Shown here piece after piece: positions 12,401 to 23,200 of a stretch of 64,000 nucleotides of DNA. Both the position numbers and the translations under genes were made by a program. Origin of the DNA: Ancylostoma caninum (taxonomy: Eukaryota; Nematoda; Chromadorea; Rhabditida; Ancylostomatidae). Within the stretch, counting starts at the first letter, position 1. Every line of letters begins with the position of its first letter. The notes under the pieces were generated by a model. The model made no database searches. It saw only the letters and a list, made by a program, of their open reading frames with translations, and was not told the DNA's origin. Location of the stretch: positions 434,001 to 498,000 of the forward strand of contig JBAJFG010000549.1 in assembly GCA_037903475.1 (NCBI GenBank). The letters run 5' to 3'.

Positions 12401-15400
12401 CAGTGTTTAATTAAAACGGAACCACTCAATCGCAGATGCAGCCAACCAACTCCAGTGCTCCCGCCGGGATTTCTGTCAATAATGATGCCACATATATCGT
12501 GTAATTATTAGTTGTCTCAGAAAAGAACAATAAATTTGAAAAGACAGCTCAAACCTCTCGGGACACCTTTCCGACAACCTAGTATTCATGGAAGAGCGAG
12601 TTTTTTTTTATAAGAAAGGGTAATTTTTCTGAGTTAGACTTAGACAGGGAGGGAATTCCTCTTTTTCTTCGATTCGTGCTCTGTTCTCTACTTCTCTTAT
12701 TCTTATTCTACCAATGTTCAGAGACCTGCAAGTCAGTCACCTGAAAGGACCTGTGAATTTGGAGAGATGAAAGAGACATATGTATAAGGTTAGTTCCTTC
12801 CTCAACAATTTTTCATTTCATATGGTCTTGCCACACTATCGATAAGTCCCGGAGGAGGCCATATTTCTTGTCTTGCTTCCTGTATGTAGTGGTAGGAACA
12901 AAATGGAAAAATGACGACCGTGATTTTTCTCTTTATTATCGGCCATTTTTAAAATCATCTTTCAAAAATTATCAGGTGAGCAAAGCCTATTCTCGACCGT
13001 TGGCTTCAAACAGTACTCGTTTTTTGTTACTTGTCATGCATTTGAGCTTAAAAACTCTGATTTAGAATCTTAGTCACATCGCTCTTGAGTGTTTTTTGAT
13101 AGCATATGGCCAATGCCAGGTCTGCTATTAGGTACTTATGATGTCAGTTGTGGTCTACAAATTTGCTGATAGTCTGCATGTGAATTTTTTTTTAAAAACG
13201 ACAACTTAGAAACTCTTGATAAATTTGAAAAAGTGTAAAACAATACATAGGTTTTTTCCACATAACTTTAGTGATTGGCTCCACCGGAACAAAATTCAGA
13301 AATGTACACGAAAATACTTGTGGAAGGAGGAAAGAGAAAGAAGAAAAGGCGGTAGTCTACTGGAACTGGATGCCACCCATAGGCAAGGGCCGAGCTGGAA
13401 GTCTTCGGCCATCTATCATGCTTTTATGGATTTTCTTATCGCATCGTATTTCTTCCAATTTTCTCAGCGGCACGTTCAAGGTTCATCGTTATCTTTGCGC
13501 TGGGCTACGTAACTGTGACGAAAGCACTACTCGCTACGCTATTTAGGCTGATGCTCTAAAAACAACACTGAAATAAAAGTTGTTTTTGCTTTGACTGGAT
13601 GGCATAGGGAATATATAGCAGATCCGGGTAGGAAAAAGAACATCTTTTTCATGTACAGAACATTCTTGCTTCGTGAAACTGTAGAGCTTATGGAGACCCA
13701 GCGCAACACAACAATTATTCAGATGGATTGACCCTCCCAATGTACGGAGCACGTTCTCATTAATAGCACATCAATGATCATCATCAGAAGAATAAAACTA
13801 CTACAGCATCTTGTTTGAAGAATCTTCTTCCTAAGCTATTATGCTTAGAGGGCCAGAGACACTTGATGGACCAGAGAAAGCAGCACTGAAAGCAAGAAAA
13901 GGCGAAAAGTTGCGAAAAACAACTGAGTTGTCCGCGTTGATGAATAATTGACATGTTTTTGTCACGCACGTATTGAGCGAGTTCTAATTATTGTGCTCTC
14001 GGACTTTCCAGAAGAGATTTCTTTAGGTGCAAGTTCAAAATTCGAGACGTTGCTAGTAATTCCCATGAGGAAATGGTGGACGCCCCCCCCCCCACCCCGA
14101 GAAAGGACCGAAATTGCTTCATAAAATAAATAAAAATTTTGCATAGGCCTATTTTCAGTTGTCTATCATTATTATTCAAATGTTTGTTATCAGTTATTTA
14201 ATTTTCAAGATAATATTTTCATTAAATTTATTGTCCTATTTTGGATACTCACGCCATTTTTTTTACCACTCACCCTCCCCCGCTCCCTCTTCCGCCCACT
14301 TACCATGTCCACCACTTCTATAAGGGTTTCTTCATAGAGAGGAACACTTTTTTGCTCAGTCAGTTTTTTCCTAAAATTACTAAACAATTTTTGAGAAAAT
14401 CGCTGAATCCTTATTGAAAGCACCACTACAAGAAATTCTGGACATTCATAGGGCTTCTAATGGTGAGGAAATTCTCTAATTAATTATTTTTCGCTAATTG
14501 CATGCTTTGTCGATTTCCAGCTAGTGTTCTTGTAATTTCTTTGCCAGAATCGGCAGAAGACCAAGAAAACTCATCCTCCTCTCTTATCTCGAACTCACTC
14601 TGAAGACTCCCAACAAACAGAGGCTTTTAGGTTCATCCGTTTTCTGAAATTTTTGAAGATGAATTACTATCTGCACGTTGTTCGATGTTCCTCACGGAGT
14701 AGTATGAAGGGTTTTCATTATGAATTTTCTCCCTGTTTCCATAAATTTCCCACAAGTACTGCTTTCTTCCTTCTCTGTTTCAGCAGGAAAATACCTGTTT
14801 ACTTTGCAAAGCTTATGGAAGCGTAAGAAACAAGCTTAGTTACCCAGCAAACACTCCACCTGAGCATTTGTTTCCGATGAAATCTCTTTTTGCAAACAAT
14901 TGATTTCCTCGGAACTTCCGTGTCTTCCTGGAGCCCTGATTAGAGAAACACGCGATAGTACTGCCTCTGTTGTCGCCCCGTAATCACACCACGTAATTTT
15001 ATCGCTCTTGTCTTTGAACTTTCATCGACCAACGGCTGTAAATTCTTCTGTAATTGACAGGACGCTGGCTTATCTCCTTACTATCCGAAGCATTCGACCT
15101 GTACTTTTAAGCACAGAGAAAGGCGGTTATTGGCAAGAAGAAAAACTACCTGCACAGTCTTATCTAATGTTTGATGTTGCAGATGTTTGGCATGACAGTT
15201 GGCTACAATCTTGATGGTTTCTAGTGATTTATTTGTTTTGCTCGGAACTACTAAGTTTTCCTAAGATTCTCCTGGAATTTATGATAAAAATATTTTCTGG
15301 ACTAGTAGCTATGTATGTAAGTGAAAGGTTCTAGGATAAACCACATAGAAAGTGATTGTTCAAAAAAACTTTTACAATGGTTCATATCTGCTATATTTTC

Positions 15401-15705
15401 CCGGCAAAATTCTTGTAAATAGCATTGTTTTCAAGCAAACTACTGGAAGTTTGAAAAGCAATGCATCAAAGAGACTGTCTTGACTTTTTTACTCTCTTTT
15501 TTTCATTTTTTACTCGTCTTTAGCCAATCCAGCCTGTCATGATCAGTGTTCCTGCGTTTTGAGTGGGTGAGTCATCGGTGTTTCGCTCCATTACGAATTC
15601 GCAAAATGCCCTCATAGATCTCACTGATAAAGTTTAACATGTAAACACTGAATGCTAATAAAGGTTTCTGGCTAGAGGGTTGTAATTTCTAGAGGATGCA
15701 TGTCT

Positions 15706-15826
15706 TGGACAAAAGAGAAGGAGAGATAGAGGGAAAGAACAATAAGAAGGGAGAGAGAGAAGAGAAGAAGATAGAGAGAAATGGATATATGTAAAGGGAG
15801 ATAGAGAGAAGGCATCCTTCTCGGAG
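15706..15826. repeat. Purine-rich GAGA tract
   Basis: A run of gagagatagaggg, gagagagagaagag and gatagagagaagg in imperfect order. It is a degenerate microsatellite without a fixed unit. No gene is near. Confidence 0.8.
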
Positions 15827-17197
15827 AGGTCAGGACAACCTCAGTTTCTGCAGGAAAAAGTCTTTCAAGTTCGAGTTCTTTCATAATCATTTCAATGTTA
15901 CCTTAACCAAATATGTATTTAAAATACATATTTTAAAAAATATGAACTTGAGGGAAGAGTGATTCAGAATTTTTATTCAATATGCACAGCAAATGAACTG
16001 AATAATCGCGTTTACCCGTGGACTACGGAGAATTAAAAAGATGCCACGAGAGAGGGCAATGATCAACGCGGACGGGTTCTCACTTAATTTCGTCCTCATT
16101 AGCATAGTGTTCATTAGTGGTGAACCTCGAATAGCAATATAAACCAGGAAGCTTTGGCAGTGAGCTGATTTTTCCCATCTTCTGGAGCATTTCTGGAATC
16201 CCGGAAGCAAAAATTGTGCAGGATGTTAAGAGATCAAAAGTATGGCTTTTGAAGGGAAGCATCAAAATGTCTGTGTTGGGCCACTTCTAGAAAGAATATT
16301 CGAAGAAGAAAGGTATACAGAGCAGAGAAAAATACAGCTTCCATATGTAAGAATATCGGAAAGTTGGGTTATAAGGGAACTGACCGGTGTACAAGTGCCT
16401 GGAAGGAGTATTGACGACCAAATTAAGAAACTGGTTTGCCACAGGACAGTGCTGGAGTTTTTCCAGGAGCAGCACGTCTTCTCTTACAACTGTGGAAAAG
16501 TGAATCTTCACCATAGATACCAGCAAAACTTCAAATCAATTCAATAGATTGATTGGCATCACGGATCTTTCGATTCATTTTATTCAAAACTCGACTCTGA
16601 GTTCGAATTGGCCGAGTCAAGCATTTAAGATAAACAAAACGTGGAATGATGATTGCCATATGGTTCAGCAGTTTTCGTTCTCGCAGAATTTATTCATTTG
16701 GGTCTTTGATTGTTTGTTCATGGTCTAAATCAAACAGATCCAAGGAGACCGCGGTGATTATAGTCCTTCTTTGAACTCTAGTGGACCGATGCATCTCCGT
16801 GCTATTCGTGCATATCCCATAGCTAAGAAGAGGTTCTCTTCAACTTACCAAAGAAGAAGAAGCTACAATGATCCACGAACTCGTCCTCTTTAATGTTTAA
16901 TTTATTTACATTACTAAAGACAGGATATAGGCATCATAATCAATACACAAAACAAAGAAAAAAAACCACGTAGTTGGGAAGGAAAGAAATTAAACTGCAG
17001 GAAAAATTAAAGCTGGTAAGTTTCCTGAACGAAGTAGCTACTTAGTAGCCGTGACTTCTTTATTGAGTGAATATCAATTTGTATAGAGCTGACTGTGTGA
17101 CGCAGTGGCGGACACTGGAGAGGGGACGGTGAGGGACGCCTTCTGGGAAAGGGTTGCAGAATTTCCGGGAATTACTTTATATTAGGCTGGTACGACA

Positions 17198-17434
17198 TCA
17201 ATGGCCGTTTCTGGATATGCACAAACAAACTCTTCTCTTCTGCGGAATTCGAACAATTTCAAGCAAATGTGAGCAATCTTCTGGAAAGAATTCCTCTCCC
17301 CTTTCGAATGCTTCTTGAACATCCTGGCTAGCTCTTTCCATTAGTTTTTTATGGAGTTGCGAACAATTGCTGAGCCGAGGCGATTTTCGGGTGGTCATGG
17401 TTGATGAATGCATGCTCGAATACTCTGAACCGGA
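17198..17434 (-). CDS. Possible 3' exon of the same unidentified gene
   Basis: A splice-acceptor-like stretch (cacctccggttcag on the minus strand) is followed by an open frame to TGA. It encodes YSSMHSSTMTTRKSPRLSN, then an Arg/Glu-rich helix-like stretch (KLMERASQDVQEAFERGEEF), FPEDCSHLLEIVR and a basic end. Codon use looks like coding sequence, and no repeat is involved. No domain is recognised. Joining it to 17800-18243 is a guess based on phase and distance. Confidence 0.3.
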   Translation of the reverse strand, partial: SGSEYSSMHSSTMTTRKSPRLSNCSQLHKKLMERASQDVQEAFERGEEFFPEDCSHLLEIVRIPQKRRVCLCISRNGH

Positions 17435-17799
17435 GGTGACCGGTAATCTTGCATTTGTTTAGGCCTAGAGTCATCTTTCCAATGAACGATGAGCTAAGGG
17501 TTTGTGAAGTTTGCTCCCTGAGATAATAAGCTCAAATGCAACCGTGGTTGTGGTCGCGGGATGTCGCTTGACGATCAGGCGTTTAGGACAGCCATGGAAG
17601 CTAAACTGGATCCTACCATCCGAAAGAGCCGATGAGAGCAGGGATGGATGCCCACTATACTACAGTTTCGAAGCTTCTGACTCCAATCAACCGTGTAAAC
17701 AAGGGGCGGACATAAGCACCACATGATCTGACTGATGACTAGCGTCTGAGCTGCAGTGACGTCTTCTATAATTCAATTTTTCGTCCCGAACTGACACAT

Positions 17800-18243
17800 T
17801 TAAAGGTCATGCAAGCACTGAAGATAAAGCTCGATTTTGGCAGTATTGTAAGGGTGTGATTGACTGCAGCCTTCTCGAACATAGTCAAGCATTGACATCA
17901 GAGGCCTAATATTGTAATTTTGAGTTGAGGTCCAAAAATCTGCTATAGATGTGGTCGGCAGTGGTGAGGAAAAGCTTGTTTTCCCTTGCTCCAGGGTAGC
18001 GCTAAGCCTCTCGCTTAAAAACTCATCCGACAAAAACTGGCACAGTGAGGTGTCGAGGTTCACATCCATTCTCCATATCTCCGTATTCCTCAGACCTTCT
18101 CTTAAGAATATCGCTTTTTCTAAATCCCAGATGGAAACATGGGAGAGCAGCAGATTGCTGATCTGAGCATGGCGAAATCGCCTTACAAAAGTTTGTGGAT
18201 TTTTGCAGTCCGATCCACTATCTCGTTGGAATCGAATATGCAT
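17800..18243 (-). CDS. Possible exon of an unidentified gene (147 residues)
   Basis: An open minus-strand frame starts at an ATG (MHIRFQRDSG) and runs to TAA. It is rich in Leu, Ser and acidic residues, with no low complexity (SNLLLSHVSIWDLEKAIFL, SLCQFLSDEFLSERLSATL). The layout vaguely recalls the leucine-rich C-terminal parts of nematode F-box proteins, but I cannot name a domain. A weak internal donor near 17865 would join it in phase to the downstream frame at 17198-17434. It may equally be a remnant of a gene. Confidence 0.3.
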   Translation of the reverse strand: MHIRFQRDSGSDCKNPQTFVRRFRHAQISNLLLSHVSIWDLEKAIFLREGLRNTEIWRMDVNLDTSLCQFLSDEFLSERLSATLEQGKTSFSSPLPTTSIADFWTSTQNYNIRPLMSMLDYVREGCSQSHPYNTAKIELYLQCLHDL

Positions 18244-18994
18244 TAAATTAATGAGAAACGTTCTGTTCAAGTCGAGTTATAGCGCTTTGAACTGGAGTGT
18301 TCGTTTCGGCAAATAATTTCTCACCAACCTAATAAAATAGGTGAATATTGGCTCTTGTCGCGAAGACGATCAGAGCTCAGAGAGGAGAGTAGGGGCGTGG
18401 CCTTTCTCATCACAGTGGCCAGTGTAGAGAGCGATGCAGCATGAATGAAAGATTGAGGCACGGTACCGTGCTTCCAGGGCGTAGACGTTGAAAGAAATAC
18501 AACTCTGCTAGCAACGGGGTCTGTGAAGATATCTGTTCCCCTCTAGAAGATTAAAGGATTTTCCGCAATTCCTTAGGATTTACAGCTCAAGTTTTTCTTC
18601 TTGGAGAAGATCTTTCCGCATCATATTACGAAATACCATAATTAAACAGGAAAACCGAATTATTTCTCTGCAAACACATTTTTCGCTGACATGTCAATTA
18701 TTATCATTTTGTACGAAGTCAGGCCTTTCAGCCTTTCAGCTGATAATCTCTGGCATTCTGCCGACATGTTAAAAAGTGATTTGGAGGGCTGCGCTGGCAA
18801 GATAAGATTTCTCAGCAATTTTGCACTAAGGGAGGAAGATGAACAATAAATGATAAATAAATAGAGCACAAATAAAGCGAAAATGCTGATAAAAAGACGT
18901 GCTAGATAGGAAAGATAGTAAGGACATTTCCTCTGGAATTTTTCGTAAAGAGGAGGAATGAGGGAGTCTGGAAGTAGACAAACTATCAGGCAGT

Positions 18995-19220
18995 TCATGT
19001 CTAATGCGTGCGTCACTCGCGCATCAAACGTATGCATCCATTCCGGAGGTCTTTCATGAATGCTGGTCAATGCAACAAGTTTGCTTTGAATGAAAATACT
19101 GCGTGGCCGCATCGTGCTGCAAACGCGTGCGTCTCACCTGCGTCTGAGTTGCATCAGAGCTGCAATGAGCCTATCGTTCATCGTAAAGACGCACGCGTGT
19201 CTAACGCAAGCACATAGTAT
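18995..19220. mobile_element. CpG-rich inverted-repeat element, copy 1
   Basis: The left end shows aatgcgtgcgtcactcgcgc, and the right end gacgcacgcgtgtctaacgc followed by atagtataaatt. Similar CpG-rich stretches with gacgcgcgtacg-like motifs and a neighbouring tata recur near 30.54 and 56.2 kb. Probably a small non-autonomous transposon family; the arms are too diverged for exact ends. Confidence 0.4.
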
Positions 19221-19534
19221 AAATTGCTCTCATCCGGAAAGAAGTCTACTGCTTCATCTCTATATTTAAGAAATCATGGAAGATTCAATTGGGGATGCGA
19301 TAACGATAAATCCGAAGAGCGACCGAAGCCACGCCTACTTTGGGGCACGGACACGAAGGTTGGAATGTACACTCATATCGTTATCTATCTGCTACTCTTC
19401 CTCATTACTTCTAGCCCCTTTCATGTTCTAAGACTCAAAAAAAGTACCACAAGAAGTGAATTCGGTTCACTTGCTTTTCTTTCACTTCCTTGATTTTTCT
19501 CCTTTTTTCGTCATTTCAAATGTCTTTCACTATT

Positions 19535-19540
19535 TTTATT
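19535..19540 (-). terminator. Gene 2 poly(A) signal AATAAA
   Basis: AATAAA on the minus strand lies about 95 nt after the TAA stop of gene 2. Distance and hexamer fit a cleavage/polyadenylation signal. There is no transcript evidence. Confidence 0.5.
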
Positions 19541-19634
19541 ACGCTGTACATTCTAATACAGTCTTAACAGTACTTACAATGGCTCAACAGCTTTGCATGG
19601 ATAAAATTCTATGAACAATGAATAAATTAATGAA

Positions 19635-20291
19635 TTATGCCCCAATTCCAACGAAAATCGATAATGTAATAGTTATCGACGCCATAGCGACGACGCCGAC
19701 ATAGACGAGCAGCTGTCGGATTCGTTGCACCTGAAAAATTCCAAATTACGACAGAATTACTGGATGCTTAGGATTGTATCCTAGAAGAATTTCATTTCAA
19801 ATTTGCGAGAACTCGAAAAACCATGGAAAGCAACATTTCCTCAAGCGCTGACTTTCTCTTTCTTTTCATTCACAATTCCAGAAGAATCTCGTGTTTTTTG
19901 GTCAGCGCCACTTCTTTCGGAGCCTTCCCTCCCAGAAGGCTTCTGCGTTGGTTCCGTTACAGGTTCCTGGTAAAAATTGGGTTCTTAGGCATTGTAAGCT
20001 TGAAGAACAGTCCAAAAGAAAACTATATAGAACTATGTAGACAATGAATGAAACGATAGGCTACTTGATTTTCCAAAGGCTTCTCCTCTTTTGGTTCGGA
20101 CAGCGGCTCCTGGTAAAATGTATAATTCTCGATTAATTGTCTATTGACTGGCAGAAATGATGGAAGTTTTGATGGTAAAGGAAAGTTATGGAAAAATACA
20201 GAAAATTTTGTGTAATATTAGGATTGCGAACTAAAATAAAATTGTAAGTTACATGGCTCCCGCCTTCCTCCTTTGATCCAAGCGTCGGCTC
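19635..20291 (-). other. Gene 2 exons 29-32: repeated Pro/Glu tail and C-terminal helix
   Basis: Exons 20253-20291, 20065-20109, 19853-19966 and 19635-19730 are all phase 0. The first three start alike (EPTLGSKEE, EPLSEPKEE, EPVTEPTQK), suggesting duplicated mini-exons and possible cassette splicing. The last exon gives VQRIRQLL followed by a hydrophobic helix and ends at TAA (19637-19635). The 765-bp intron before exon 29 could hide another small exon. If the helix spans the membrane, the charged tail between helices would lie in an aqueous loop. Confidence 0.75.
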
Positions 20292-23200
20292 CTGATAAAG
20301 ATATATTTTTAGAGCAGTGAAATTTTATTCGTGCTATTAGCAGGGACTAGTAAAAGTTGAAATAAGATGAAAATGATTTCCCCTCAAAAAATGATAAAAC
20401 ACAAAGTGAAAAAGTATTTTCTTAATCAAAAATGGTTCTGGAGAATAAAGGTCAAACATGGTGAAGATATTGTTTTGCAGTTAACCCAAACTTAGTTAAT
20501 TTGCTCCGCCCACATCGAGAGGAACAAGCGTACTTCGACTTGGTACGAGAATCAGACTTTTACCTCGCGACGCTAATGACCTATCGAATGGCGCAACGTC
20601 AGTGGAGGGGTGGAGCGAACGTCAGTGGAGGGGTGGGCATGCCTCGGCGTCTGCGCTCTCTTCACCCTTACTGAATCTCTCATATTTCACGTAAGAAAGA
20701 AAACGGAGAACACTACAGATTTTTCTTGGATTCTGTGCCTTCCTTCCCCACTACTCGCCTCCAAGATCCCTTCTACTCTATCGCGCCACTACGCTTTATG
20801 CCTGTATATGGTTCATACTTGACGCAATATCGCTTACGCTCGCGCAAGTGAATTGTGAGGATCTATAGAATCAAAGGACTATTTTATCCATAGCTTGCTA
20901 TTCAGAATGGATTCTACAACACCGAGAGAAACAGTGGAATGAATAGCCTGAAAAATTACAGAAAAAATTTTAAATATGGCTTGAAGTGATTTCTTCCACT
21001 TATGTTGTTTTTTTTCCACACATCAATAGGGAAGCAAAACGTAAATTATAACCCACCTTTGATAAATTCAACTCGTCCACATCGATAAATTTGTCGATGC
21101 ACACGAACACAGCGCTCAAAACCAACAGAACAACCAATGGCATCAGCGACAGCGTTGTCTGAGAAATCTTGTGCGGCCAAATACTCAAAAAGTGAACGGC
21201 GGCGATGCAAACGGCCGTGGCTGAAAGAGACCCTATCTAATTTTTTTATTCATATTTTCTTTCATTTACTGAACGTGTATGATGTGTAAAAACTGGAAAA
21301 CATTGAAAAATAAATAAATCGTGTAAAATCTACAGCTGATGGTATAGAGGCAGTTTTGTTTTCTGGAAAATGGTTTTTTTTTACAAACTATGATTGGTGA
21401 GTGCTCTTCATGCCAAAAAAGTTCTCACGGGTTTTCCAATATTTTTGCTTGTTTTTTGAAGCAAAAAGTAAATGTTTTTCCTCTTATTCTCTTGTGGAAA
21501 TACGTGTGCAGTCGCCGTCAAAAAGATAGGTATGATCAGCGCCATTTCGACAAGAGGAGTTTTTGCTATAACTCACCTCTGAATTGAACTATCCAGTTAA
21601 AATCTGGATAGGACGCACCACGAGTGCATGAAATAAATAAATAAATAAATAGGTGTTGAAGCTCTGTGGGTGCTGTTACTGTTATGTGATGGTATGTTTG
21701 TTATGTTATGTTATGTTACTTACTCGCTAATATCATTGCGATGACACCTATTCCGCGATGAACCCAATTGAAGAACTGACGACGAGGATGCGCTGGATTG
21801 CATCTGGAATCAAACCCATTGGAATTACTTAAAAAAATACCGAGAACCAATCATTTTTCCGCATTTCAGGTGTTTGTTAGGAAGCCGAAACAACCAGCTG
21901 AAAACCGCACAATTTTTGGCATAGTTCTACTTGTCAAGGTTCAAACCTCCTAGAAAAACTACCTAACTAAGACTACCGTCTTGAAATGACTTCAATCTGG
22001 TGTTATAATGCAATCCTGACCTACCACATTAAAATCCACTCATTTTCAGGACCTCACTTCTTTATGGCAAAAATTTGCAGATCTATATATACTCATTGTT
22101 CCCTAAATATAGGCCTGGATGCACCATTGAGGTTGCCCAGGGTAACCGTGTTGATGCCTGCGTTGTCGATAAATTGTTAACGATAGGGTAAATTTGAGTG
22201 GTGCACACACATTTACTCTGGGTAATCTCAGTTATAGATGCGGCCTATAGTGTTGCGTTCAAGCTTTGACGGAGCAGCTTTTTAAGGTTCTGAACCTCCT
22301 GGCAGCTCAGAAAAGCTCACACGCACATAGCCGTCATTTGTTCTCACCTCATTGCGCTGACAAATGGCTGAATCCAGCACAGACACAAGGCGAATATTCC
22401 GACCATAGTATGCTTCTTACCCCATTCACTGGATTGTGAGCCTGAAACAATCAGTTTTAGTAGTTCTGGTTTGGTTTTTTTTTTTCGTGAACTTTCATCG
22501 ATGAAAGATTAGAAACAACCCAGGTCCAGAAAGCAAGGAATACTTGCTCTCTGCAATTTCTGAGGGGATTTTCTTTTTTGGAAAAGTAACTACCAAAAAA
22601 AAAACGCAGAAACTCACCTGGTCCTGTCCATTCCCAGCTATTAGCCGTCAAAATGCAGATGAAAGAGGCGATGGATAGAAGGATGGCAGTAGTGTTGAAC
22701 GTTCGATGTACCTGAATCGTATAGCTCGGAACGAAAGCTCAATCACGGTGGGAAAATTATTGAAATTCCTGAAAGTCGAAAAGGATAGCTAAGGCGTTGT
22801 GAGTCCAAGCTGAGGTATGGTAAAAGTGGGTTAGTATGTAATAGGAGTTGCCTACGTGGAACCAGATAAGAAGTCCTCCAGGCTTCATTGTCGGCCAACT
22901 GGCTCGCAGGAATCGAGCGAACATCACCGCTGTCGGCACAAAGAAGAACCAAGCAAGAATCATGAGAATAGCTGGAAAAAATGGGTAAATTCGCGAAAAT
23001 AGTACAGTTTCGGAACGGCAAAGGTATAAAACTTTTATTCTTGTGAAAAGAGCAAAAAGTTAGAAATATTCTGACGAATCAACACATGATAATGTAAAAG
23101 AACGACGTACCATGCGCCTTGATCAACCGTTTCCTGACGGTTGAGCTTAATCCGGTTGAACCTTTTGCACCATAGTCTGTCAGGAGGCGAGAGCTGGACA

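Larger units (their letters stand above)
8261..17197. other. Long stretch without a recognised gene
   Basis: Apart from the small hairpins and the purine tract listed separately, I see AT-rich sequence with short open frames on both strands and no splice-supported or family-like product. A G-box-like cgaccggccgaggtggttag at about 12022 looks tRNA-like but has no partner box. Confidence 0.6.

Noticed and set aside
16242..16547. 101-codon plus-strand frame with an ATG
   Set aside because: An overlapping minus-strand frame is equally open, there is no family motif, and no splice partner or poly(A) context was found.
17100..17120. cagtggcggacactgg resembling an end of the hAT-type MITE
   Set aside because: Only about 11 bases match and no second end or target duplication was found.
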